This document shows, piece after piece, positions 15,820 through 24,720 of a stretch of 60,665 bases of DNA. Below the pieces are notes generated by a model. The model made no database searches and was not told the DNA's origin. It saw only the letters and a list, made by a program, of their open reading frames with translations. The position numbers were made by a program, and so were the translations under genes. Source of the DNA: an uncultured Polaromonas sp. (GTDB taxonomy: Bacteria > Pseudomonadota > Gammaproteobacteria > Burkholderiales > Burkholderiaceae_C); the NCBI GenBank assembly GCA_937863225.1, contig CALMEI010000068.1, positions 1 to 60,665 on the forward strand, in the 5' to 3' direction. The stretch's first letter is position 1; each line of letters begins with the position of its first letter.

Positions 15820-18195
15820 ATGCGATTTTCAATTCTTGGGTTACTGATTACTCTTTTACTGGGCTGCGCCACTTTGGTGTCTGATGTGCAGGAAGTTCGA
15901 TTCGGCAAGGCCAACATCGAACGATTTGATCGGCCTGTGGCTGCAAGGGAAGGTGTGCCCAGTTACCAGCAACACATCAAGCCAATTTTGGATAATCGCT
16001 GCGTGGTGTGTCATGGCTGCTATGACGCGCCCTGTCAACTCAAAATGAGCAGTTGGGATGGCATTGCGCGGGGATTGAGTAAATCCACCGTTTATGGCGA
16101 CTTACGCATGCACGAGACTCCCTTAACTCGGCTGGGTATCGATGCAGACTTCGCATCGCAATGGCGTGGCTTGGGTTTCCATCCCGTTTTGAACGAACGT
16201 ATTGCCACAACTGAGAACAATTTAGCCGCAAGTGTGCTTTGGAAAAGTATTGAACTCAAACAAACCCACCCATTGCCCAATCAACCTGTCTTATCGAACA
16301 AAGACTTTGACTTTAATTTGAATCGTGCCCAATCTTGTCCCAATTTGGGAGAGTACGACGACCATGCACAACAACAACCCTTGGCCGGTATGCCCTATGG
16401 CTTTCCTGGTTTGAATAACCATGATCGCGAGCAAATTCGCCGATGGTTAGAAGCGGGTGCCCCAGATGACCCTGCGCCCGCTATGCTCAACGCCATTTCC
16501 AAACAGGTGGCGCAATGGGAAACTTTTTTAAACGGGGATTCAAACAAAGAACAACTGATGGCTCGCTATTTATATGAACATCTGTTTCTGGGTAAATTGA
16601 TGTTTGAAGGTGACAAGCAAGCACATATTTTCCGACTGGTGCGCAGTCGTACACAACCTGGTCAAGCTATTCAGCAAATAGCAAGCCGCAGACCTTTTGA
16701 TGATCCAGGGGTGAAGCGTCCTTATTACAGATTGGTATTGGAGCGGGAAACTGTGCTGGCAAAAACCCACATGCCCTTTGTTCTTAGCCGTGCGCGCATG
16801 GAACGATGGCACGATTCATTTTTGAATGCGTCGTATTCAATACCGCAAATGCCAGGCTATAGCAGTGACATTGCCTCCAATCCATTCAAGACGTTTGCCA
16901 ATTTGCCGCTGAATGCACGATACCAATTTTTATTGGACGATGCGAGTTATTTTGTCAGTAACTTTATCAAAGGGCCAGTGTGCCGTGGGCAAACAGCACT
17001 GAATGTCATTCGGGATCACTTCTGGGTGTTCTTTGTAGATCCCAAAATGGGGGCCAATGACGACGCAGCATCCTTGGTAGCACGTGAAGCAGAAGTATTA
17101 CGTATGCCAGCCGCCCAGGGTAGCAATGCGAATTTGTTGAACTGGCGCTCAGTGGCCGCAGATGAAGACCGTTTGCTAATGGTCAAGAGCAAGCATATGG
17201 AACGTATTTTTGGTTCTCATGGCAAACCTATCAACCAAAACTTCATCTGGAATGGCGATGGACACAATCAAAATGCTGCATTGACAATTTTTCGCCATTT
17301 TGACAGCGCCACAGTGGAACAAGGCTTGTTAGGAGATACGCCCAAAACTGCATGGGTACTGGGCTATCCATCACTGGAGCGTATTTTTTACCTCTTGGTT
17401 GCTGGTTTTGATGTATACGGCAACACCGCACATCAATTGCAAACACGTCTGGCCATGGATTTTTTACGCATGGAAGGTGAAGCAAACTTTTTGATGTTAT
17501 TGCCACAAAGAGAGCGTCTGCGTTTGCGTGATGAATGGTACCTCGGTGCAAGCGATGAAGTTAAAGGTCGCGTGCTCGGTGGCGTTTACCGGTTCGATGC
17601 AGAAAGTGGCATTCAATTCCCGCAAGGCTCGGATCCACAGCAACATTTGTATACTTTACTGCAGCAAAGATTAGCGCCTGTCTTGAACAAACGACACGTG
17701 ATTAACACCCGCAACGAACCCGACTCAAAAGTCCGCCAGTTGTTAAGCCAACTTGCAATGGCGCGGGGTGCTGCTTTGCAATGGTTACCGGAAGCCACCA
17801 TACTGCGCATTGATACCACACAAAAAGCAGATGGAGGTCATGATGCTCGCTATTACAGCTTGCTACGCAATGTTGCGCATAGCAACGTGAGCACGCTTTT
17901 CAGTGAAAGCGCAACTTTGATTCCGAACGAATACACCCTGACGGTGGTGCCAGGAATTGTCGGCGCATATCCCAACGCGTTACTACACGCCAATGCATTA
18001 CAGTTGCCTGAACTGGTGCAGATGATTGCAGACCTTAAGTCAAATGCAGATTACACCAAGATGGCCAATCGATTTGCCATTCGTCGCACCAACCCTGATT
18101 TTTGGGTAAGCAGCGATGCAATGATGACAGCTTACAGACGTTGGGATTCTCAGGAAACAGGCATTTTGGATTTGAGTCGATTTGACAATCGATAA
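15820..18195 (+). CDS. cti: Fatty acid cis/trans isomerase
   Basis: A 791-residue periplasmic haem protein that converts cis unsaturated acyl chains of membrane phospholipids to trans, an emergency response to solvents, heat or metals. The N-terminus is a lipoprotein-like signal (LLLGC, Cys16), where Pseudomonas Cti has a cleavable signal. A c-type haem site CVVCH lies at residues 61-65 in the pattern ILDNRCVVCHGCYDAPCQLK. Length is close to the family norm, and the long C-terminal part is collinear with Cti. The gene stands alone, directly downstream of the duplicated MocR fragment; its promoter must lie in the short gap before it. Confidence 0.92.
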   Translation: MRFSILGLLITLLLGCATLVSDVQEVRFGKANIERFDRPVAAREGVPSYQQHIKPILDNRCVVCHGCYDAPCQLKMSSWDGIARGLSKSTVYGDLRMHETPLTRLGIDADFASQWRGLGFHPVLNERIATTENNLAASVLWKSIELKQTHPLPNQPVLSNKDFDFNLNRAQSCPNLGEYDDHAQQQPLAGMPYGFPGLNNHDREQIRRWLEAGAPDDPAPAMLNAISKQVAQWETFLNGDSNKEQLMARYLYEHLFLGKLMFEGDKQAHIFRLVRSRTQPGQAIQQIASRRPFDDPGVKRPYYRLVLERETVLAKTHMPFVLSRARMERWHDSFLNASYSIPQMPGYSSDIASNPFKTFANLPLNARYQFLLDDASYFVSNFIKGPVCRGQTALNVIRDHFWVFFVDPKMGANDDAASLVAREAEVLRMPAAQGSNANLLNWRSVAADEDRLLMVKSKHMERIFGSHGKPINQNFIWNGDGHNQNAALTIFRHFDSATVEQGLLGDTPKTAWVLGYPSLERIFYLLVAGFDVYGNTAHQLQTRLAMDFLRMEGEANFLMLLPQRERLRLRDEWYLGASDEVKGRVLGGVYRFDAESGIQFPQGSDPQQHLYTLLQQRLAPVLNKRHVINTRNEPDSKVRQLLSQLAMARGAALQWLPEATILRIDTTQKADGGHDARYYSLLRNVAHSNVSTLFSESATLIPNEYTLTVVPGIVGAYPNALLHANALQLPELVQMIADLKSNADYTKMANRFAIRRTNPDFWVSSDAMMTAYRRWDSQETGILDLSRFDNR

Positions 18196-18223
18196 AATTT
18201 CGAAAGCACGTATTTCCAAACGT

Positions 18224-18267
18224 ACAAAAAGAAAACGCCTTTAGAAATTCACATCTCTAAAGGCGTT
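18224..18267 (-). terminator. Terminator of tRNA-Arg
   Basis: A perfect 12-bp stem (AACGCCTTTAGA / TCTAAAGGCGTT) with a 10-nt loop. On the leftward strand it is followed by TTTTCTTTTT, so it ends the tRNA transcript; on the rightward strand there is no T tract, though the hairpin could also protect the cti mRNA end. Confidence 0.85.
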
Positions 18268-18275
18268 CCAAATAG

Positions 18276-18352
18276 TGGTGCGGCTGGCAGGAATTGAACC
18301 CACGACCCTCTGGTTCGTAGCCAGATACTCTATCCAACTGAGCTACAGCCGC
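18276..18352 (-). tRNA. tRNA-Arg (ACG)
   Basis: Full cloverleaf with 7-bp acceptor GCGGCTG/CAGCCGC, D-arm TAGCTCAGTTGGA, anticodon loop CTACGAA (anticodon ACG, first base likely inosine), T-arm GTGGG-TTCAATT-CCTGC and encoded CCA. It reads four-fold CGN codons. Confidence 0.97.
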
Positions 18353-18386
18353 ACAGACTGTCGATTATACAAGCAAAAACATTGAT

Positions 18387-19187
18387 TTAATACGTGCCTG
18401 CATAAGCACCGCCATCGGTCAGTATATTTTGACCTGTGATGTAGCTGGCTTGTTGGCTACACAAGAAAGCACAGGCTGCGCCAAATTCTGCGGGTTGACC
18501 AAAACGGCGAGCCGGAATGGTGTTTTGACGAGATTCACGCAGTGCACTGACAGCTTGCCCCGTTTTTTGCGACACGCCTTGCAGCATGGTGGCAATGCGG
18601 TCGGTGTCGTAGGTGCCTGGTAATAAATTGTTGATGGTGACGTTGTTACTGGCCAGTTTGCTGGTGCGCGCCAGGCCCGCGACAAAGCCAGTCAATCCAC
18701 TGCGTGCGCCATTGCTTAAGCCCAGAGCTTCGATGGGCGCTTTGACCGAGCTGGAGGTGATGTTCACAATCCGCCCAAAACCACGTGCTGCCATGCCATC
18801 AACCGTGGCTTTGATTAATTCAATGGGTGTGATCATGTTGGCGTCGACGGCTTTGACCCAATCGTCGCGTTGCCAGTCTCTGAAGTCACCCGGTGGTGGA
18901 CCACCTGCGTTGGTGACAACGATGTCAAAGTCTTTTCCAGGCCCACCTGCAACCGTCAAAGCAGCGTGTCGACCCGCCTCGGTGGTGATGTCCGCAGCCA
19001 ATGACAATACCGTCACTTGCGGAAATTGCACCATCAATTGCTGTGCAGTTTGCATTAAAACATCAGCCCCACGTGCAACGATGAACACATTCACGCCTTC
19101 TGCTGCCAGCGCCGAAGCACAGCCCAAACCCAAACCTTTGCTGGCACCACACACCAGCGCCCATTTACCTTTGATACCAAAGTCCAT
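18387..19187 (-). CDS. SDR family oxidoreductase lacking the usual Tyr-Lys pair
   Basis: A 266-residue Rossmann protein annotated by similarity to 3-oxoacyl-ACP reductases: cofactor motif GASKGLG (14-20), TNAGG (92-96), a serine cluster (145-147), and a C-terminal ITGQNILTDGG typical of FabG-like SDRs. Where YxxxK should be, it reads SNGAR (Ser158, Arg162), so both catalytic Tyr and Lys are absent. The same GLSNGAR pattern seems to be a recognisable SDR subfamily, so this is probably a family trait, not a sequencing fault. It may bind NAD(P) without standard chemistry. The start is preceded by GGGAGA. It lies downstream of the EamA permease gene (29 bp) and may share its transcript. Confidence 0.85.
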   Translation of the reverse strand: MDFGIKGKWALVCGASKGLGLGCASALAAEGVNVFIVARGADVLMQTAQQLMVQFPQVTVLSLAADITTEAGRHAALTVAGGPGKDFDIVVTNAGGPPPGDFRDWQRDDWVKAVDANMITPIELIKATVDGMAARGFGRIVNITSSSVKAPIEALGLSNGARSGLTGFVAGLARTSKLASNNVTINNLLPGTYDTDRIATMLQGVSQKTGQAVSALRESRQNTIPARRFGQPAEFGAACAFLCSQQASYITGQNILTDGGAYAGTY

Positions 19188-19216
19188 TACATCAATCTCC
19201 CTATAAACTTAAAAAA

Positions 19217-20131
19217 TCAAGCGGTCGCGCGCCCGCGCGACACCCAATAGACGCCACTTAATACCAATACCGTGCCCATCACCACCCAGATGGTCAGCGG
19301 CTCACCCAATATGAAAACGCCCATCAATATGGTGGACATCGGACCAATCATTCCGGTTTGTGCTGCCAGGGGTGCACCAATGCGCTCTATCGCCATCATC
19401 ACCGCCACCACAGGCAACGCGGTGCAAAGCGTGGCGTTGAGCACGGACAACCAAATGACTTCAGGCGCAACCTGCATGGCACTCATTGGGCGCATCAACA
19501 TGAACTGCACAATGCACAGCACACAGGCCACCGTGGTGGCCAAACCGACCAAACGCAAGGAACCCAAACGCTTCACCAATTCACCGCTGTAGCCCAAATA
19601 AACCGCATAGCTGATGGCACTGGCAAATACCAAAAAAGAACCCCATATGGTCTTGTTGATGCCCGCACCCATGACAAATTCTTGCGTCGCCAATTCGTGC
19701 CCAAACACCAGCAAAATGCCTGCATAGCTCAATGCCATGGCGGCAATTTGGCGTGCGCTGATGGGCTTTTTGTACAGCAACCACGCCATGATCAACACCA
19801 AGGTGGGATTGATGTACAAAATCAATCGCTCTAATGACGCTGTGATGTACGCCAGACCTGCAAAATCCAAATAGCTGGCCAAGTAATAGCCCGTGAAACC
19901 CAAACCCAGCACGCCATACCAATCGTGTTGGGTCAAAGCCGCTTTACCGCGACTGGCCCACCATGCCATGATGGCAAAAAATGGCAATGCAAACAGCATG
20001 CGGTACATCAACAAGGTGACCGCATCCACACCATATCGATAGGCCAACTTAACGATGATGGCTTTGCCACTGAAAGCGATGGAACCCAATAAGGCCAACA
20101 GCAATCCGGTGGTGAATCGATTTGAACTCAT
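19217..20131 (-). CDS. EamA (DMT superfamily) permease
   Basis: A 304-residue transporter with ten predicted membrane segments and the two-fold EamA architecture: LLALLGSIAFSGKAIIVKLAY at the N-terminus, and the second repeat with AQTGMIGPMSTILMGVFILGEP. The motif YINPTLVLIMAWLLYKKP is typical of this family. It exports or imports an unknown small metabolite across the inner membrane. The SDR gene follows closely in the same direction. A dispersed repeat copy lies just upstream, between this gene and the hydrolase. Confidence 0.9.
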   Translation of the reverse strand: MSSNRFTTGLLLALLGSIAFSGKAIIVKLAYRYGVDAVTLLMYRMLFALPFFAIMAWWASRGKAALTQHDWYGVLGLGFTGYYLASYLDFAGLAYITASLERLILYINPTLVLIMAWLLYKKPISARQIAAMALSYAGILLVFGHELATQEFVMGAGINKTIWGSFLVFASAISYAVYLGYSGELVKRLGSLRLVGLATTVACVLCIVQFMLMRPMSAMQVAPEVIWLSVLNATLCTALPVVAVMMAIERIGAPLAAQTGMIGPMSTILMGVFILGEPLTIWVVMGTVLVLSGVYWVSRGRATA

Positions 20132-20156
20132 AAAAAAGATGTTTCTATATCTGTGA

Positions 20157-20207
20157 ATGCTATATATTTAGTAGCACTATAGGCAATAAATACGCCGCAT
20201 ACAGCCA
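20157..20207 (-). repeat. Dispersed 50-bp repeat, copy 4 (intergenic)
   Basis: Reverse-oriented intergenic copy (read leftward: GGCTGTATGCGGCGTATTTA, TTGCCTATAG, TGCTACTAAATATATAGCAT), about 30 bp past the hydrolase stop. Confidence 0.9.
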
Positions 20208-20238
20208 TATTTCTCATATATTTTCAGGTAAATCAAGG

Positions 20239-21144
20239 TTACTTGCGCTGCAAATGACTCAGCACCAATTGTCGCAACTGCGCTGTTCCCAAAATACCCG
20301 TTTCGTGCGTTGCATTGGGCACTTCAATATAACGTGCTTTCACGCCGCGAGTTTGCAAGGTCTGAATATAACCCGTGACCTGTTCGGGTTTGGTGTTGTT
20401 GTCTTTGGCGCCTGTGATGGCTGTGACATGAGCTGTTTTAAAAACTTTGTCTGCCACTTCATGCGGCGAAAGGCTGCGCCGTATGGTTTTTTGGGCCCAG
20501 CCTTGGCGGCGAACGTTCAGATCGCACGGGCATGCAATCAGCACGGCATCATCAAGCAATTCTGGATGCCGTCCTAAGATGACACCCGCAGTTGCAGCAC
20601 CGCCTGAATAACCCACCAACACAACCCGGCGTGCGGTGTATTTGGTTTTCAGTGCTTGTATGGCATTGGCCACAGCATCCACATTGTGTGCCGTGTAATT
20701 GTCGCCACCTCCCATGGTGCTGCCAGTGGATGCGTTTTTAAAAGAATCGGCATAGCCAGGTCGAATCATGCCAACAAAAACGGTATTTTGGTCGGCCAAT
20801 GTAGTGAAGTGTTTGAAATGCCTGTCATACAAACCGCCACGGCTGCTATCGCCATGCAAATAAATTAACAGCGTGGTGCTGGGTTTATCTGGCTGCTTAG
20901 TTGGACTGATTTGCTTTTTTTTCTCAGCTGTGGTGCCAGCTTTGGCTAGCGTGGTTTGAATGACCAAACATTCAAATTTGCCATCCACTTTACGCACACC
21001 ATCGGCATCCGGGCAAGGGTTCGCAGTTGGCACTTTGATTGGCGTTGGCAATGGTTTAACTTCGACTGCCATGGACTTCACGCCTGCAAAAACGGCACAA
21101 AAAATTAAGCCATATGACAAAACAAATTGCACTTTGCTTTTCAT
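20239..21144 (-). CDS. Secreted alpha/beta hydrolase
   Basis: About 301 residues from an ATG that overlaps the stop of the DUF3422 gene by 4 bp; a longer TTG-initiated frame is unlikely. The first 25 residues are a signal peptide (MKSKVQFVLSYGLIFCAVFA). The hydrolase core shows the oxyanion stretch LLIYLHGDSSRGG, the nucleophile elbow GYSGG (VVLVGYSGGAATAG), and plausible acid and His residues near ITGAKDN and NATHETG. Likely a periplasmic esterase or peptidase-like hydrolase; the substrate is not evident. Two cysteines (ACPCDL) after the elbow could form a disulfide or bind metal. Coupled to the DUF3422 protein. Confidence 0.82.
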   Translation of the reverse strand: MKSKVQFVLSYGLIFCAVFAGVKSMAVEVKPLPTPIKVPTANPCPDADGVRKVDGKFECLVIQTTLAKAGTTAEKKKQISPTKQPDKPSTTLLIYLHGDSSRGGLYDRHFKHFTTLADQNTVFVGMIRPGYADSFKNASTGSTMGGGDNYTAHNVDAVANAIQALKTKYTARRVVLVGYSGGAATAGVILGRHPELLDDAVLIACPCDLNVRRQGWAQKTIRRSLSPHEVADKVFKTAHVTAITGAKDNNTKPEQVTGYIQTLQTRGVKARYIEVPNATHETGILGTAQLRQLVLSHLQRK

Positions 21145-22496
21145 CTGTGCCCTTTGATTTTTCGGTGCACGCGCTTTAATGACCACCAAACCAACAGCGC
21201 CACAAAGGGGACGGCGATGGCGGACGTCATTTCACTGCTCAAAGGCCAATTCATTTTTTGCGCACCTTTGGCCACATAACCAATCAGACCCACGATGTAA
21301 TAAGTGATCGCCGCGACAGACAGACCCTCGACTGTTGACTGCAATTTAAGCTGCAAATCTTGTCGCGAGTTCATGGTTGACAGCAGCGCTTGACTGCTTT
21401 GCTGCTGCTCAATTTCTACCCGCGTACTGAGCAAATTACTGATGCGCGAGACTCGCGTGGACAGCGCGTCTTGCCGCTTCGCTGCCCACTCGCAGGTGCT
21501 GCGTGCAGGTGTGAGCCGCCGGTCCATGAATTCACGAATTGTTTGCAGACCCGGTAAACGCGATTCGTCAATTTCTTTGATGCGGTCGTCCACCAATTTG
21601 AAATATGCCGTGCTGGCTGAAAAACGCGAATGTGTGGCGGCGTATTGACTTTCAACTTGACCTGCTAACAAAGTCAGTCGGTCAAGCAGTTTGGCATCGT
21701 CGAGCTGGTCTGGGTTGCCCATACTGCCTGAACTGCGGATAGCCTGCGCCAAATCTACCAACTCCGTTTCTTGCTGCATCAAAGCGTGCGCAGACTGACG
21801 TGCAACAGGCAAGCCCAGCAAAGCCAACATGCGGTAGGTTTCAATTTCAATCAATCGCAAAACCAAACGGCCAATGCGCCGTTGTGTCATGTCACCTGCA
21901 AACACCAGCACCCGCGAATAGCCATCGGCATGAATCGCAAAATCGGTGAACACTTGTGCAAAACCTCCCGCCACGTTAGAGCCGAGCAAGGTGTCTTCAT
22001 TCAAAATCGCTTTGCACCACGCATTGCTTTGCGGTTTGATTTGGAATTCATGTTGCTTCATCACCCACAAATGGGCGCTGGATACATTTTGTCCAGGTAG
22101 CCCGGCTAGCCATGCTTGCGGCACCACTTCTAATGCCGTTGGCAATAGAGGTTGTGTTCCCTCGGGAAATTCTGCCAAGTCAATATTGCGCATGAACGTG
22201 TAATTGACGAATTCGGTATGCAGCTCCCAACGCAATCTAAAACCGGCAATGTCCATGCGAATGTGTGTGGCATGGTCGTCGAGTTGCGGCAAATGGTGGT
22301 CTCGTAAAAGCTTAGCCACATGCGCACGGCTGAGATTGCGCTCGTCCTCACTGCACAACATCACGATGTGGGTGATGGCGATGGGTGCAGTGAGCGCCTC
22401 AGGCGGACGGGCGTGGATTTCATTGTGCAGCGCCACACGCAGTGGATGCTGAACGACTTGTTGAACGGTTTGCAAACGCTGACTCAAATTACTCAT
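21141..22496 (-). CDS. DUF3422 membrane protein
   Basis: About 451 residues from the ATG that gives MSNLSQRLQTVQ; an upstream TTG start would run into the terminator hairpin of the next gene. DUF3422 proteins have a large soluble N-terminal part (NEIHARPPEAL near the start is a hallmark) and two C-terminal membrane helices (AAITYYIVGLIGYVAKG and AIAVPFVALLVWWSL) after a coiled-coil-like region (residues about 330-390, many Gln, Glu and Arg). This resembles CorA-type topology, but no GMN motif is present. Function unknown. Its stop overlaps the start of the secreted hydrolase. Confidence 0.88.
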   Translation of the reverse strand: MSNLSQRLQTVQQVVQHPLRVALHNEIHARPPEALTAPIAITHIVMLCSEDERNLSRAHVAKLLRDHHLPQLDDHATHIRMDIAGFRLRWELHTEFVNYTFMRNIDLAEFPEGTQPLLPTALEVVPQAWLAGLPGQNVSSAHLWVMKQHEFQIKPQSNAWCKAILNEDTLLGSNVAGGFAQVFTDFAIHADGYSRVLVFAGDMTQRRIGRLVLRLIEIETYRMLALLGLPVARQSAHALMQQETELVDLAQAIRSSGSMGNPDQLDDAKLLDRLTLLAGQVESQYAATHSRFSASTAYFKLVDDRIKEIDESRLPGLQTIREFMDRRLTPARSTCEWAAKRQDALSTRVSRISNLLSTRVEIEQQQSSQALLSTMNSRQDLQLKLQSTVEGLSVAAITYYIVGLIGYVAKGAQKMNWPLSSEMTSAIAVPFVALLVWWSLKRVHRKIKGHR

Positions 22497-22521
22497 AGCC
22501 CAATGGTAGCGATTTTTGATG

Positions 22522-22558
22522 GCATAAAAAAAAGCGGCATTCAAAGAACGCCGCTTTT
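22522..22558 (-). terminator. Terminator after tctA
   Basis: Stem AAAAGCGGC / GCCGCTTTT with an 11-nt loop, 21 bp beyond the TctA stop. Leftward it ends in a run of eight or more T residues. Confidence 0.85.
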
Positions 22559-22578
22559 GTGTTAATTTGGCAAGGGTC

Positions 22579-24090
22579 TCAATCTTCTACAAACGCCTCT
22601 TCGCGTTTTTTCTTCATAGAAGGCAACATCACCACAGCCAGTAACGCCACTGCTACCAATAACAAACTCAATGACAAGCCGCGGGTTAAAAACACACTCC
22701 AATCTCCGCGTGACAAAAGCAAGGCGCGACGCAAATTTTCTTCCATCATTGGGCCCAGAATGAAACCCAACAGCAGCGGCGCTGGCTCCATACCGAGTTT
22801 AATGAACACATAGCCAATGAAACCAAATATCGCCACCATCCAAATATCAAAGGTGTTGTTGTTGGTGGAATACACACCAATCGCACAAAACAGCACAATC
22901 GCCGGGAACAACCAGCGATAAGGCACGCTCAACAATTTGATCCAAATCCCAATCAGCGGCAAATTCAAAACGATCAGCATGGCATTGCCAATCCACATGG
23001 AAGCAATCAAACCCCAAAAGAGCTCAGGGTTGCTGGTCATCACCTGTGGACCGGGTTGAATGTTGTGAATCGTCATCGCACCGACCATCAAGGCCATCAC
23101 CGCATTCGGTGGAATACCCAAAGTCAAAAGTGGAATAAACGATGTTTGTGAGGCCGCATTGTTAGCCGCTTCCGGGGCTGCAACGCCTCGGATATTGCCT
23201 TTGCCAAATGGCACTTCACCTTCTTGGAGTTTGGTTTTCTTTTCAATGGTGTATGCAGCAAAAGCCGCCATCACCGCGCCACCGCCGGGCAAAATACCCA
23301 AAATCGAACCCAACGCCGTACCGCGCAACACGGCGGGCGTCATGCGTTTGAAATCTTGTAAAGTTGGCATCAAGCCCTTCACATCAGCTGTAAAGACTTC
23401 ACGTTCACTTTCGTGCTTGCCCAAATTACTGATGATTTCACCATAACCAAATACGCCCATCGCAATCACGATGAAGCCAATACCATCGGTTAGTTCTGGA
23501 ATATCAAAACTGTAGCGCGCCACGCCAGAGTTCACGTCGGTGCCAATCAAGCCCAACAACAAACCCAACAAGATCATGCCCACTGCTTTGAGCAATGAAC
23601 CTGAAGCCAGCACCACCGCACCAACCAAGCCCAAAATCATCAATGAAAAATACTCAGCAGGTCCAAACTTGAAAGCCACTTCGGTCAATGGCACAGCAAA
23701 TGCGGCCAATACCAAAGTGCCCACACAACCTGCAAAAAATGAACCCAAGCCGGCTGCGGCCAACGCAGGCCCTGCGCGGCCATTGCGCGCCATTTGGTAA
23801 CCATCTATCACGGTTACCACCGAGGACGATTCTCCGGGCAAATTCACCAGCACTGCGGTGGTTGAGCCACCATACTGCGCACCATAATAAATACCCGCCA
23901 ACATGATCAATGCTGAAACGGGTGGTAGGGCATAAGTGGCGGGCAACAGCATCGCAATCGTGGCCAATGGTCCAATGCCTGGCAAGACGCCAATCAAGGT
24001 GCCCAATAAGCAGCCAATAAAGGCATACATCAAGTTAACTTGCGTGAACGCGACACCAAAACCAAGTGTAAGGTTGTTAATTAAATCCAT
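22579..24090 (-). CDS. tctA: Tripartite tricarboxylate transporter, large membrane subunit TctA
   Basis: A 503-residue inner-membrane protein with about eleven to twelve helices. Signature glycine-rich loops occur in both halves: LIGVLPGIGPLATIAML (residues about 37-53) and ILGILPGGGAVMAAF, with YGGSTTAVLVNLPGESSSVV between them. It is the sodium- or proton-coupled transport channel for carboxylates delivered by a TctC receptor. It lies 31 bp downstream of tctB. No tctC gene is adjacent; a partial one is at the left edge of the window. Confidence 0.95.
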   Translation of the reverse strand: MDLINNLTLGFGVAFTQVNLMYAFIGCLLGTLIGVLPGIGPLATIAMLLPATYALPPVSALIMLAGIYYGAQYGGSTTAVLVNLPGESSSVVTVIDGYQMARNGRAGPALAAAGLGSFFAGCVGTLVLAAFAVPLTEVAFKFGPAEYFSLMILGLVGAVVLASGSLLKAVGMILLGLLLGLIGTDVNSGVARYSFDIPELTDGIGFIVIAMGVFGYGEIISNLGKHESEREVFTADVKGLMPTLQDFKRMTPAVLRGTALGSILGILPGGGAVMAAFAAYTIEKKTKLQEGEVPFGKGNIRGVAAPEAANNAASQTSFIPLLTLGIPPNAVMALMVGAMTIHNIQPGPQVMTSNPELFWGLIASMWIGNAMLIVLNLPLIGIWIKLLSVPYRWLFPAIVLFCAIGVYSTNNNTFDIWMVAIFGFIGYVFIKLGMEPAPLLLGFILGPMMEENLRRALLLSRGDWSVFLTRGLSLSLLLVAVALLAVVMLPSMKKKREEAFVED

Positions 24091-24121
24091 TTTGTTTCCC
24101 TGTTCGTAGTGTGTTGGTGCA

Positions 24122-24610
24122 TTACTTCGTCAAGAATGCAGGCCAGACTGGGAACTGCAATTTCAGCAACAATATAAATGCCGCATAGCTGATGATGGCC
24201 AAAATCGTGGCCAATACAAAAACACCTTTGAAATTAAATTCGTCACCGCCCAAACTGGCAATGAAGGTCAACGCGTAGATACCAACAATCAAACCAAAAG
24301 CAGGGAAACCAATACTTGGCAAGCCCCCAAGCAGAGCACCAAAAACCAAATTGGCCGAAAGAATAAAAAACAAAGGTTTCCAAGCCCATTTGCCAATTTT
24401 TTCGCCATCCTCTGTTTTGATGGTCAATGATTCAAAAATAATGAAGGCACCCAAAACCGCCATCAATATGCCAATCATGCGTGGGAAATAGCCGGGACCC
24501 ATTTTTGCCGCGTCACCCATGCCGTAACTGACCGCGCCGATAGCGAATGCCAAACCGACAGCCGTGAATAAGATACCTGCAAAAAAATCTTTTTGACTTT
24601 TAATCAACAT
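24122..24610 (-). CDS. tctB: Tripartite tricarboxylate transporter, small membrane subunit TctB
   Basis: A 162-residue protein with four predicted membrane helices and the TctB pattern (KDFFAGILFTAVGLAFAIG, MGPGYFPRMIGILMAVLG). It forms the small membrane subunit with TctA. First gene of the tctBA pair; the usual preceding tctC is absent here. The 110 bp upstream are AT-rich with no further gene. Confidence 0.93.
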   Translation of the reverse strand: MLIKSQKDFFAGILFTAVGLAFAIGAVSYGMGDAAKMGPGYFPRMIGILMAVLGAFIIFESLTIKTEDGEKIGKWAWKPLFFILSANLVFGALLGGLPSIGFPAFGLIVGIYALTFIASLGGDEFNFKGVFVLATILAIISYAAFILLLKLQFPVWPAFLTK

Positions 24611-24720
24611 GCTTAACCTTCCAAGAAAATTGATGAGTTGATTATGGCCGTTTGATATGGCACATGTCTGCTTAATAATTACGGGTAAACCCTTGTTTTT
24701 TCACATCATGAAATTTTATT

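Noticed and set aside
13561-15820. A full integrative element or genomic island with integrase
   Set aside because: Only two cargo genes lie between the duplicated ends; no integrase, excisionase or tRNA target is present. The duplication is reported without naming an element type.
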